NCBI GenBank assembly: GCA_003646995.1
Contig: QMLZ01000053.1
Span: 1-14,297 of the forward strand
Direction of reading: 5' to 3'
Length of the DNA: 14,297 bases
Origin: Deltaproteobacteria bacterium
GTDB lineage: Bacteria; Desulfobacterota; DSM-4660; Desulfatiglandales; Desulfatiglandaceae
Shown here piece after piece: positions 1 to 7,337 of the stretch. A program made the position numbers and the translations under genes. A model generated the notes under the pieces. That model had not been told where the DNA came from, did no database searches, and saw only the letters and a program-made list of their open reading frames with translations. Within the stretch, counting starts at the first letter, position 1; each line of letters begins with the position of its first letter.

Positions 1-22
1 GGGGCCTGGTCAAGTTGCGTTT

Positions 23-781
23 CTATATGCGCCTTAATTTTTCCAAGGACCTAATACGATCTGAAAAGAGTTTTGCGCAGGTTGGGCAGTATTTGTGATG
101 TTCCTTTATGTCTGTATGGGCTGCGGTTCTCTGTTCAACGTGAGCCAAAAATTTTTGGGAAGCAAAGTACTTTCCGCATGCCTCACATCTTATCAATTGG
201 TGAACACCGATGATTTCGTCTCGGATGGAGATAGTGCGCACCCCATCTTTGTCTTCCAGTTTTATGGCCCCGGTGGGGCAGATATTGGCGCAGGTGCCGC
301 ATCCGATACACAATCCTTCTGTAGGAACAACATAACTGAGGTTTCCTCTTTTTTCCATTTTTAGAGCGCCCGCACCGACTACCTCATTGCACACCCTTAT
401 GCAGAGCCTGCATCTGACACAGTCATCCGGTGGTGGACCCAAGTCGATCCCATGTTCTTTTGCCAACTCCCTTATATACTTTGACTCTGGGGCCATTGTC
501 AGGAGATTTTGAAATGCCCTCTTTCTGGCCTCCATTACGCTCGGGCTGTCTGTGATAACCCGGAGACCTTCTTTAACTTTCAGGATGCAGGAAAGCAGGA
601 TACGTGACTTACCGGTAGGAGAAATAACCTCAACAGCGCACAGTTTACATGCACCAATCGGCCTGAGAGCTTCATGGTAACATAGGGTGGGAATCTTGAA
701 ACCATTGGCCCTTGCAACGCGAAGTACGGTTGTACCTTCTTCGGCCTCGATCCGTCGGTCATTTATGGTAATAGTGGGCAT
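23..781 (-). CDS. HoxU/NuoG-N-like [2Fe-2S]/[4Fe-4S] electron-transfer protein with C-terminal CxxC pairs
   Basis: Complete protein of 252 residues. Residues 1-70 form a plant-type [2Fe-2S] domain with Cys34, Cys45, Cys48 and Cys65, in the spacing seen in NuoG, HoxU and HndD. Two [4Fe-4S] motifs follow (Cys121/124/127/131 and Cys158/161/164/168). A C-terminal segment has CxxC pairs at 199/202 and 232/235, which could bind zinc or another cluster and recall the tail of HycF/HyfH-type hydrogenase subunits. There is no signal peptide or membrane segment, so it should be cytoplasmic. It is the last gene seen of the minus-strand redox cluster, and a GGAG lies 9 nt before the ATG. In HoxU-type proteins this arrangement passes electrons between a flavin subunit and a catalytic subunit; by inference it does so here with the flavoprotein at 1596-3767. 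The first 22 bp of the window lie beyond its stop and cannot be assigned. Confidence 0.88.
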   Translation of the reverse strand: MPTITINDRRIEAEEGTTVLRVARANGFKIPTLCYHEALRPIGACKLCAVEVISPTGKSRILLSCILKVKEGLRVITDSPSVMEARKRAFQNLLTMAPESKYIRELAKEHGIDLGPPPDDCVRCRLCIRVCNEVVGAGALKMEKRGNLSYVVPTEGLCIGCGTCANICPTGAIKLEDKDGVRTISIRDEIIGVHQLIRCEACGKYFASQKFLAHVEQRTAAHTDIKEHHKYCPTCAKLFSDRIRSLEKLRRI

Positions 782-858
782 AATCAGTAACTCCAGAGCA
801 TCTGCAGGTAGACACCGAGATCGGAATTGTGCCTAAGCCTAATGCGGATTTTTACGAA

Positions 859-1308
859 TTAGTCTTTTTTTGCTCTTTCAAGATCCTGTAAGTATTCCTC
901 AAGGTAGTGTACGTCAGCGGTCAAGGCACCTACTTGTTCATGTATCAGGTCGCAGATGTATAATATGGTCGTGACCTTACCTTGTTCAACCACCGGTAAG
1001 TGCTTGATACCCGTTTGGAGCATCAAAGAAATGGATTGCTCCAAACTGTCATCCGGGCTTGCTACAATCAATTTGTTGGTCATGGCTTCCCTGAGAGGAG
1101 TACGCAAAAACCTCTCCCGGCCGAATTTCTTATAAGCCTTTATTATGTCTTTTTCCGTGAATATACCTGCGGGTCTTTCATTCTCTTCCACAATAAGTGC
1201 GCTAACATCCTTTTCTATCATTAACTTGACCGCTTCCTCGACCGGGTTCTCACTGGATATTTTAAAGGACTTACGGCCTTGGCGATCTATAAGCTCCCGC
1301 AATTTCAC
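859..1308 (-). CDS. Two-CBS-domain protein
   Basis: Protein of 149 residues made of two CBS repeats (roughly residues 12-60 and 74-126). Each shows the usual pattern of a conserved acidic/Pro turn, a helix, a hydrophobic strand and a final Asp-Leu/Ile helix. The short C-terminal helix is rich in Leu, Glu and Asp and may be a coiled coil. The start is GTG at 1308, preceded by GGGAGGG at a good distance. CBS pairs bind adenine nucleotides (AMP, ATP, SAM, sometimes NAD) and commonly sense energy state. Its place inside a redox gene cluster, between the small protein at 1368 and the Fe-S protein at 23, suggests it regulates the complex or its expression, but no DNA-binding or enzyme domain is fused to it. 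The family call is firm; the ligand and target are unknown. Confidence 0.88.
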   Translation of the reverse strand: MKLRELIDRQGRKSFKISSENPVEEAVKLMIEKDVSALIVEENERPAGIFTEKDIIKAYKKFGRERFLRTPLREAMTNKLIVASPDDSLEQSISLMLQTGIKHLPVVEQGKVTTILYICDLIHEQVGALTADVHYLEEYLQDLERAKKD

Positions 1309-1367
1309 GATGTTAGCCCTCCCTTAGAGAAGCATAGTAGGTTAATACTAAGGAGTAAAGACGCTTA

Positions 1368-1577
1368 TCAGTCCAAAGGTCTCAGGCAGTCCTGGGGAAA
1401 CCTGAAAGTTCCCTTTCCCTCCAGGGTAACTTCTATGAGGGCGTCCGGGTCGTTTTTAGTTGTATCCGGGTCCGTTATAACTCCGTGCATTCCTATGTAT
1501 TGATCCATATAGGGTTCCCAACTCTCATCTTCCGACTTCCTATAAATTTCTACCTTTTGCCCTTTGTGAAATGGCAT
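1368..1577 (-). CDS. Small conserved-looking protein of unknown function, possible SH3-like barrel
   Basis: Protein of 69 residues, not recognised. It begins with Phe-His-Lys-Gly-Gln-Lys-Val-Glu-Ile and has alternating hydrophobic stretches with glycines (around residues 29-34 and 46-62), which suggests a small all-beta barrel of the SH3/KOW kind. It is acidic, has one cysteine near the C terminus (residue 64), and has no metal motif, signal peptide or membrane segment. It is probably a real gene: AAAGGAG sits just before its ATG, and it lies 18 bp after the stop of the large flavoprotein gene, in the same direction as the rest of the cluster. By inference it is a small accessory or assembly subunit of the redox complex. 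The fold idea rests on sequence pattern only. Confidence 0.7.
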   Translation of the reverse strand: MPFHKGQKVEIYRKSEDESWEPYMDQYIGMHGVITDPDTTKNDPDALIEVTLEGKGTFRFPQDCLRPLD

Positions 1578-1595
1578 TTTCTTACTCCTTTCCTC

Positions 1596-3767
1596 CTATC
1601 TTATAAATCGAGGTGGAGGAGGGGAAATTTCCACATGTCCTTCGGCTGCCTTTTTCCGTGCACAATCAAGGCATATTAGATGGCCCTTGAGATGCGGACT
1701 GAGCCCTTCGAGTTTTTTGGTGACAAAATCGTGATATCTTTCCGTGCCTATCACCTTGCCGCATATTTCGCACTTTTCCACCTTAAGGCGGTTAAGTACA
1801 GTTCCACATAGGTAGAGGATTCTCTCATCTCCCTTGTCCTCAATGCGCATAGCACCTGTTGGACAATTGGCGGCGCATGCACCGCATAAGATGCACCTTT
1901 CAGCAGCTACTCTAAAATCCGTGTGGCCAGGATGATCAAAGTCCAAGTAACCCATCTCCAATGCGTTTATTCCCATTTTCCTGCACACTTCCTGACACGT
2001 TCCGCATCTCACGCATATATCACATCGTAGGCATCGCCGGGCTTCCTCCCTGACCTTGCTTTCCGGTAGCCCCAGTTCGGCCTGTTGAAACGTGACTCGC
2101 CTCCTCTCATAACTTAGCATCGGCATTTCAGGTCGCCGTAAGGTCATTTTTGTTGTTGCGGGCACTTCGATGCATTCCAGTCGAGCCCTTCTGATGGGGA
2201 TCGGGGGCATTTCGGGTTGTGGAAGCCCCAGTAGATATCTGTCTATAGCCTCGGCGGCCCTCTTCCCCCCTCCTATTGCTTCGACCACAGTGGCAGGGCC
2301 TGATACAACATCACCCGCAGCAAAAACTCCCTCTATGTCAGTCTGCATGGTTGCAGTTGCAACGGATATGGTGTCTCGCCTTGTCCATTTGAGATCAGAG
2401 AGTTCTTCGAGACCCGTATGGTCCACAACCTGACCTATTGCTGGGATAACCGCGTCCACCTCAAGTTGAAATTCGCTGCCTTCCACGGGAACAGGTCTGC
2501 GTCTGCCACTGTCATCTGGCGGACCCAATTCGGTCCTTTGGCATACCAAGGACTTTATTTTCCCATTTTCTCCCTTTATCTCCAATGGGACTGTCAGGAA
2601 TAGGAACTGGACCCCCTCTTCTTCTGCCTGTTCAACCTCCTCGATGTTTGCAGGCATATCTGCCCTGCTCCTTCTGTACAGCACAGTGACCTGCCTGCAC
2701 CCGAGTCTTATGGCAGTGCGGGCGGCATCCATAGCCACGTTTCCGCCTCCGATTACCGCAACCTTTTTTCCTGGGGGGCGTCTTTCGCCCAGTGCGACGT
2801 TTCTTAAAAAGGTTATCGCATCTATTACCTGTGGGTAATCATCTTCACCGGGTATCCGCAGTTTGTAAGATGAGTGGGCCCCTATTGCGATTAATATGGC
2901 CTCAAATCCCTCTTGTTTCAATTCCTCCAAGGTCACGTCTACCCCGATCTTGGTGTTGAGTCTAAACTCTACGCCAAGATCTTCAATCATAGCCACTTCG
3001 CGGTCTATGACCTCTCTAGGCAAGCGATACCTTGGAATGCCCACCATCATCATGCCGCCTGCCACCGGCAAGGCATCAATTACCGTGACAGCGTAACCCC
3101 TGAGTGCCAGATAGTAAGCAGCGGTCAATCCAGCTGGACCGGCCCCTATAATGCAGACCTTTCTATTGTTCTCCGGGCCTTTCTCGGGGTTTACATAAAG
3201 CTCATCTGACATGGCACGTTCTGCGGCAAATCCTTTTAAGTCTTTGATGGCGATCGGCTGGTCTACTCGCCCCCTGACACACATGAACTCGCAGGGGTGG
3301 GTACAGACCAGCCCGCATATCCATGGAAACGGATTGTCCTTCCTTATGAGTTCAATGGCCTCTGCGTCTTTACCTTGGCCTATCAATGTGACGTAACTAG
3401 GCACATCTATTCCAGCAGGACATGCCATCTGACAGGGGGCGGGTCTTATGCGGATACAGTCCTCAGTCGCGCAATTTTTACTTTCAATGTGGCTTATGAA
3501 GACCTCTCTATGAGTTTCTAGCATTACTGCCAGCATTGAACCCGCAGAAGAGCATTTTTCCTGTTGCTCCTCCGAGTTCAGCTGGGAAGCTAAAGAGACT
3601 AAACTGGAATAATGTTCATTGCCTGCCATGCCGAATGAAATGTCCTTCAGTAGCATTTGAGCCTCTTCGGCAAGGCGTCTGCACTTGGCATTCGGGAATC
3701 CCCCCGTGTTGATCATATGGGTGAGATCGTCTAGGGTTTTCTTTACCGGGCATATGTTGAAAGACAT
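1596..3767 (-). CDS. GltD-like NAD(P)H:acceptor flavoprotein with NuoF-like N terminus and extra Fe-S domains
   Basis: Protein of 723 residues. Residues about 1-105 resemble the C-terminal Fe-S helical bundle of NuoF, but most of the cluster cysteines are missing. Residues about 106-560 are a GltD-type module. It has a Cys-rich N-terminal part (Cys112, 116, 151, 155, 159, 163), an FAD motif GAGPAG (208-213), an NAD(P)H motif GGGNVAMDAAR (340-350) followed by LYRRSRADMPA, which favours NADPH, and a C-terminal FAD motif around IEGVFAAGD. Residues 579-635 hold further [4Fe-4S] motifs (Cys579/582/585/588/591/595 and Cys625/628/631/635). CxxC pairs follow at 666/669 and 699/702. GltD and NfnB-type proteins move electrons between NAD(P)H, FAD and Fe-S clusters. 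This protein probably supplies electrons to, or takes them from, the molybdenum subunit through the ferredoxin at 3794-4297. GGGGA precedes the ATG. A true glutamate synthase role is unlikely because no GltB is nearby. Confidence 0.88.
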   Translation of the reverse strand: MSFNICPVKKTLDDLTHMINTGGFPNAKCRRLAEEAQMLLKDISFGMAGNEHYSSLVSLASQLNSEEQQEKCSSAGSMLAVMLETHREVFISHIESKNCATEDCIRIRPAPCQMACPAGIDVPSYVTLIGQGKDAEAIELIRKDNPFPWICGLVCTHPCEFMCVRGRVDQPIAIKDLKGFAAERAMSDELYVNPEKGPENNRKVCIIGAGPAGLTAAYYLALRGYAVTVIDALPVAGGMMMVGIPRYRLPREVIDREVAMIEDLGVEFRLNTKIGVDVTLEELKQEGFEAILIAIGAHSSYKLRIPGEDDYPQVIDAITFLRNVALGERRPPGKKVAVIGGGNVAMDAARTAIRLGCRQVTVLYRRSRADMPANIEEVEQAEEEGVQFLFLTVPLEIKGENGKIKSLVCQRTELGPPDDSGRRRPVPVEGSEFQLEVDAVIPAIGQVVDHTGLEELSDLKWTRRDTISVATATMQTDIEGVFAAGDVVSGPATVVEAIGGGKRAAEAIDRYLLGLPQPEMPPIPIRRARLECIEVPATTKMTLRRPEMPMLSYERRRVTFQQAELGLPESKVREEARRCLRCDICVRCGTCQEVCRKMGINALEMGYLDFDHPGHTDFRVAAERCILCGACAANCPTGAMRIEDKGDERILYLCGTVLNRLKVEKCEICGKVIGTERYHDFVTKKLEGLSPHLKGHLICLDCARKKAAEGHVEISPPPPRFIR

Positions 3768-3793
3768 TTTTTCCCCGAATTGTTCAGTTTCTG

Positions 3794-4297
3794 TTATTCG
3801 AGGGCTGCCATGGCCTTTGCATACCGCTCTCTTCTAATGGGAGGAATCTCCTCGGCCGTCCCAAAATGAAGGCAATGAGTCGTGCAAACAGTTACGCATG
3901 CGGGCTTCAACCCTTGGTCCAGCCTATCCTTGCAATAGTCACATTTGACGGCCTTTCCGGTTTCAGGATTCCACTGGGGCGCTCCCCATGGGCATGCGGT
4001 CATACAGGTCTTGCATCCAACGCAAAGGCTTTCATCCACGAACACTATCCCGTCTTCGGGCCTTCTTTGCATTGCCCCGGTCGGGCAAGCTGCTACGCAC
4101 CAAGGATCTTCGCAATGAAAGCACGGCATAAAGGTGTAGCTGGCCCTTGGAAGATTTCCAATGAACCTCGGACCTATTGTTATGATTTGGCACAACTTGG
4201 GCCCAACTGGAAGTCCCTTATTTGTTTTGCACGCAACCTCGCAACTGCGGCACCCGATGCACTTTTTGCTGTCTTGGAATAGATAATATTTGCTCAT
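3794..4297 (-). CDS. Four-cluster [4Fe-4S] ferredoxin subunit, DmsB/PsrB/PhsB type
   Basis: Protein of 167 residues with sixteen cysteines placed for four [4Fe-4S] clusters: Cys13/16/19/23, Cys59/62/67/71, Cys92/95/98/102 and Cys119/122/134/138. This is the usual pattern of the electron-transfer subunit of molybdopterin oxidoreductases (DmsB, PsrB, PhsB, HycB-like). It lacks a Tat signal and a C-terminal membrane helix, so it should be cytoplasmic and soluble. The start ATG has GGAGG about 7 nt upstream. It lies 31 bp downstream of the molybdenum subunit gene and 26 bp upstream of the flavoprotein gene, as expected for the wire joining the two. The family is certain; the partner assignment is inferred from gene order. 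Confidence 0.93.
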   Translation of the reverse strand: MSKYYLFQDSKKCIGCRSCEVACKTNKGLPVGPKLCQIITIGPRFIGNLPRASYTFMPCFHCEDPWCVAACPTGAMQRRPEDGIVFVDESLCVGCKTCMTACPWGAPQWNPETGKAVKCDYCKDRLDQGLKPACVTVCTTHCLHFGTAEEIPPIRRERYAKAMAALE

Positions 4298-4328
4298 CCT
4301 TATCCTCCCCAGGAAATATATAACCCTT

Positions 4329-6413
4329 TTAGGCCCTTTTCACCTTAACAAATGTGTCATGGAAGGCAGGACTCCCTCCTATCCTATCAGTAATGTTCTT
4401 GATCAAGACCGAGTCGTTCAGTCCCTTGTTAAAGGACCTTGTTGCAAAAGCGGCCTCGTGTCCAAACCCATGCAGCATAAATACCGCTTCCGGGTGAATA
4501 AGGTCGGTCACATAAGCCTTAATGAATCCAGATCCCACCTCGGAAGAGACCTCCACGAGGTCACCGGTCTTTATGCCGAGTTTTTCTGCCTCCTTAGTAT
4601 TTATCCACAGGTGGTTTTCAGGGACCAGTTCGTTCAAATAGGGGTTGTTTTGAGTTGACACGTGCGTATGAGCTGCGCAACGACCTACGGTTAAACGAAA
4701 TTCACCTTCTGGTGGCGACGGCATCGACTCATAGGCGGGAAAGGATTTGAATCCGGCATTTTCCAGCAGGGATGATACGAATTCAATTTTACCTGATGGG
4801 GTCTTGAATTTTATCCCGTCCTTTCTATCCCAAAAAATTTGCTTATCCGTGTATGCTACGAATCCCTTTTCTTTGAAATCTTCCAGGTAAAATCCGGTAC
4901 CCTCAAGTTGCCACCGCACCAGATCTTCCATTGTGTTATAGGGAAAATATTTTTCCAAGCCGAGCCTTTCGGCAATCTGTTTTAAGATGATTGGTCCAGG
5001 CCGCGTATCATAACGGGGTGTCACAGCCTGGTGACGCAAAAACATTTGCGGTTTGAGCCCATTGGCTTGTTGAATGGAATCCATCCTTTCCAAGAACATG
5101 GATTCGGGCAAAATAACATCAGAATACCAGGCTATGTCACTGTAATTTATTTCGATCGAAACGATTAGGTCCAGCTTGTCCAATGCCTTCTTGGTTTGGT
5201 TTGTGTCCGGGATTGACATAAGTGGATCAAACCTGTAGGCAAACAGGGCCTTTATGGGGTAAGGGTCCTCTTCTAGTATTGCGTACGGCAATATCTGCCC
5301 AACTCCGTGATTGGGATCCGGGAGGGGAAAGTCATTAGTTCCCACCTTGTCAAATCGGACCTGTTTTACTTCCGGAAGGTCCTGTTCTGTAAGCTTGCGG
5401 GCCGGCTTGCCGCCCACTTCGCCGGGCCCCTTTTTTATGAAAAGCCCACCTTTAGCCTCAATACTTCCCATTAGTGCATTGAGCATAAGAATGGAGCGGC
5501 GCATGTATATCTCGTTTGTGTGGTGGGCACCACGATATCCGAAATGGAATATTACCGAAGGCTTGTCTTGGCCCAGTTCCCTTGCCAAGGATATAATTTC
5601 GTGCGCCGGGATACCCGTTTCTTTCTCAGCCCATTCGGGGGTATACTGCTGAACAAATGACTTAAGCTCGGAAAATCCCTGCGCCCACCTGTCTATGAAA
5701 TCTAAATCATAAAGACGCTCTTTTATAATTACGTGCATTAACGCGTAATTTAGAGCCAAATCTGTCCCAGGGCGAATCATTAGATATCGACTAGCCTTAG
5801 TGGCGGTAACCGTGACCCGTGGGTCTATATAAGTAAGCTTGGCACCATTATCTAAGGCCTTCATAAGGTTGTTAACAGCCTTAACCTCTATGGCCTCGAA
5901 AAGATTGCGGCCGTACATAACGATGTGCTTGGTATTTGCGTAGTCGAAATTCATCTGGGCGTCAGTGTACCCGAACAAGGATCTTCCCGCCGTGTTTACA
6001 GACCCCTTGCATATAGCATCGTGGGTGAAATGATTTGGAGAACCAATGGCCCGGAGAAATGTCTTGCTCACGTGGGTGCTGAGTTGCGTCCTTTCGCCAA
6101 GTACTACACTGTGGCCTCCATACTCATTGATGATTTTCCTGAGCCTATCAGCGACGAAATTGAGGGCCTCGTCCCAGGAGGCCTTTTTCCATTTCCCCGA
6201 ACCTCTTGGTCCAGTACGAATCATGGGCGATTGAACCCTTTCATGATCGTACAGGAGGGCAATGCCGGCCATACCCCTTGGACACAGGCTACCCTCCATG
6301 CCTGCTACATGGGGGTTCCCTTCCAGCCATTTCACCCTATCATCCTCCACAACGACACGGATAGGGCAACGAACAGAGCATCCGAAACAAATACTGTATA
6401 CCTCCTTTTGCAT
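4329..6413 (-). CDS. PhsA/PsrA-like molybdopterin oxidoreductase, cytoplasmic
   Basis: Protein of 694 residues of the DMSO reductase superfamily. The N-terminal [4Fe-4S] site is Cys9, Cys12, Cys16 and Cys44. The probable molybdenum ligand is Cys135 in the segment GSPNHFTHDAICKGS, which matches the Cys-ligand region of thiosulfate, polysulfide and arsenate reductases. Middle domains contain IDPRVTVTATKA and SDVILPESMFLERMD, both typical of this family. The C-terminal domain (from about residue 580) is the cofactor dinucleotide-binding barrel, with HTHVSTQNNPYL. There is no Tat signal, unlike normal PhsA or PsrA, so it should act in the cytoplasm. The ATG has AGGGGG only about 4 nt upstream. 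It is the first gene of the cluster and is followed by its likely ferredoxin partner. Plausible substrates are polysulfide, thiosulfate or tetrathionate; a formate dehydrogenase role is possible but less supported. The substrate cannot be settled from sequence. Confidence 0.9.
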   Translation of the reverse strand: MQKEVYSICFGCSVRCPIRVVVEDDRVKWLEGNPHVAGMEGSLCPRGMAGIALLYDHERVQSPMIRTGPRGSGKWKKASWDEALNFVADRLRKIINEYGGHSVVLGERTQLSTHVSKTFLRAIGSPNHFTHDAICKGSVNTAGRSLFGYTDAQMNFDYANTKHIVMYGRNLFEAIEVKAVNNLMKALDNGAKLTYIDPRVTVTATKASRYLMIRPGTDLALNYALMHVIIKERLYDLDFIDRWAQGFSELKSFVQQYTPEWAEKETGIPAHEIISLARELGQDKPSVIFHFGYRGAHHTNEIYMRRSILMLNALMGSIEAKGGLFIKKGPGEVGGKPARKLTEQDLPEVKQVRFDKVGTNDFPLPDPNHGVGQILPYAILEEDPYPIKALFAYRFDPLMSIPDTNQTKKALDKLDLIVSIEINYSDIAWYSDVILPESMFLERMDSIQQANGLKPQMFLRHQAVTPRYDTRPGPIILKQIAERLGLEKYFPYNTMEDLVRWQLEGTGFYLEDFKEKGFVAYTDKQIFWDRKDGIKFKTPSGKIEFVSSLLENAGFKSFPAYESMPSPPEGEFRLTVGRCAAHTHVSTQNNPYLNELVPENHLWINTKEAEKLGIKTGDLVEVSSEVGSGFIKAYVTDLIHPEAVFMLHGFGHEAAFATRSFNKGLNDSVLIKNITDRIGGSPAFHDTFVKVKRA

Positions 6414-6437
6414 GATCCCCCTCTCTTGTTAAGAATG

Positions 6438-6456
6438 TTTGACGGAAGCGGTCAAA
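6438..6456. promoter_or_regulatory. Inverted repeat, possible operator upstream of the redox cluster
   Basis: The arms TTTGAC (6438-6443) and GTCAAA (6451-6456) are perfect 6-bp inverted repeats separated by 7 bp. The centre lies about 34 bp upstream of the start codon of the molybdenum subunit gene. The geometry suits a dimeric regulator, but no specific family can be named, and a 6-bp match can arise by chance. Confidence 0.3.
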
Positions 6457-6624
6457 ACCGAATTAAATTTCTAGTGATTGGCTATATAATTTTTTGTTTG
6501 TTGAAATACTATATGTAACTTTTTCAATCAGTTAGCAGGCTTCAAGCAAAAGGAGTTTATCTCCGCGCAGCCTAAACGTCAAGGTAAAACTGAACAAATC
6601 GGCCCATTCGGAGTGGGGTTTTGC

Positions 6625-6652
6625 TTGACATTTGGGGGAAGAAGGGTAGGCT
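6625..6652 (+). promoter_or_regulatory. Possible sigma70-type promoter for the lipoprotein gene
   Basis: A perfect -35 box TTGACA (6625-6630) is followed after 16 bp by TAGGCT (6647-6652), which matches the -10 consensus at only three positions. Transcription would begin near 6660, about 55 nt before the lipoprotein ATG. The weak -10 box keeps confidence low; TATAAT at 6485 is an alternative further upstream. Confidence 0.35.
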
Positions 6653-6713
6653 TTAGTTACTTTGGCAGGTATTGGGAGGTCTGACAAAAACGAATCCTGG
6701 CACAGGTGAAGCA

Positions 6714-7337
6714 ATGAAGGCAGCACGAAATAAGCGTTATTGGGGGATATGGGGCATTTTTCTTTGTCTTTTTATTATCGTTTCCTGCGGGTCCATCCAC
6801 GAGGTACAGGTGGTCTACCAACTACCGCCCCCTGGTAAAGTCCTGCAAGGTAGGAAAGTGGTTTTTAGGTTCGTGGATCAGCGCCCCAGTAAGGACTTCC
6901 TGAAGCCAAACGCAAAAAAAGAACTCAAGCATTTTTCGACCGATGTGTCATTTGCTGTTGCAAAGTACAGAGAGGCAGGGTTTAAGCTCGGCCCGTATAC
7001 ACCTGCCGATGCCATAAGGGACGCATTCAAGCGGAGGCTCGAGAATGATGGGCTGGTATTGGTCAGTGAAGCCGGCGAAGTGGTACCGGAGTTAGAAATC
7101 GTGCTCGAGGATTTTTCACTTGACTATATTGAAAGACAATGGGCTGCTTCCATCTCCTATGAAGCGCGACTCAAGAAGGGTGGCAGAGTTCTCGCCACTC
7201 AAACCGTATCCGCAAATGCGCAGAGGTATAAGATCCTGCGTAGAGAAGGGGCCGACAAAGCCGTTACGGACGTGTTCAATGAAACGGTCAACAGACTGGA
7301 TCTTGTTAAGCTGTTCAGGGATGCTCGACTTTTATAA
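6714..7337 (+). CDS. YajG-like outer-membrane lipoprotein
   Basis: Protein of 207 residues from the ATG at 6714, preceded by AGGTGA 4 nt upstream. An in-frame TTG at 6672 would add 14 residues ahead of the signal peptide and is less likely. The N terminus is a lipoprotein signal: positive residues (Lys, Arg, Asn, Lys, Arg), a hydrophobic stretch (about 10-23) and the lipobox IIVSC, with the lipidated Cys at 25 followed by Gly. That favours outer-membrane delivery. The mature part starts with a strand and a Val-Asp-Gln-Arg-Pro motif near residue 57. It then has an amphipathic helix and beta strands, a layout resembling YajG and, less closely, PqiC-type accessory lipoproteins. It is a single gene, with the kinase gene 199 bp downstream. 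The function is unknown. Confidence 0.8.
   Translation: MKAARNKRYWGIWGIFLCLFIIVSCGSIHEVQVVYQLPPPGKVLQGRKVVFRFVDQRPSKDFLKPNAKKELKHFSTDVSFAVAKYREAGFKLGPYTPADAIRDAFKRRLENDGLVLVSEAGEVVPELEIVLEDFSLDYIERQWAASISYEARLKKGGRVLATQTVSANAQRYKILRREGADKAVTDVFNETVNRLDLVKLFRDARLL

Larger units (their letters stand above)
6414..6713. other. 300-bp divergent intergenic region
   Basis: Non-coding space between the minus-strand redox cluster and the plus-strand lipoprotein gene. It is AT-rich between about 6455 and 6530. On the plus strand there is a perfect TATAAT (6485-6490) without a good -35 box, and a separate TTGACA (6625-6630). On the minus strand, AGGGGG just before 6413 is the ribosome binding site of the molybdenum subunit gene; I could not place a convincing minus-strand promoter. 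An inverted repeat lies at 6438-6456. The minus-strand reading frame of 64 codons across this region shows no gene-like features. Confidence 0.6.

Noticed and set aside
1596..3767. Annotation as glutamate synthase small subunit (gltD)
   Set aside because: The central module is GltD-like, but no large subunit is nearby, and the extra Fe-S domains and neighbours point to a redox complex instead.
3866..4282. Open frame of 138 codons on the plus strand
   Set aside because: It lies wholly opposite the four-cluster ferredoxin gene and has no recognisable motif; a shadow frame.
5925..6518. Open frame of 197 codons on the plus strand
   Set aside because: Mostly opposite the molybdenum subunit gene, with no ribosome binding site and no family resemblance.
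6532..6726. Open frame of 64 codons on the minus strand in the intergenic region
   Set aside because: No good start signal or motif, and it overlaps the start of the lipoprotein gene.
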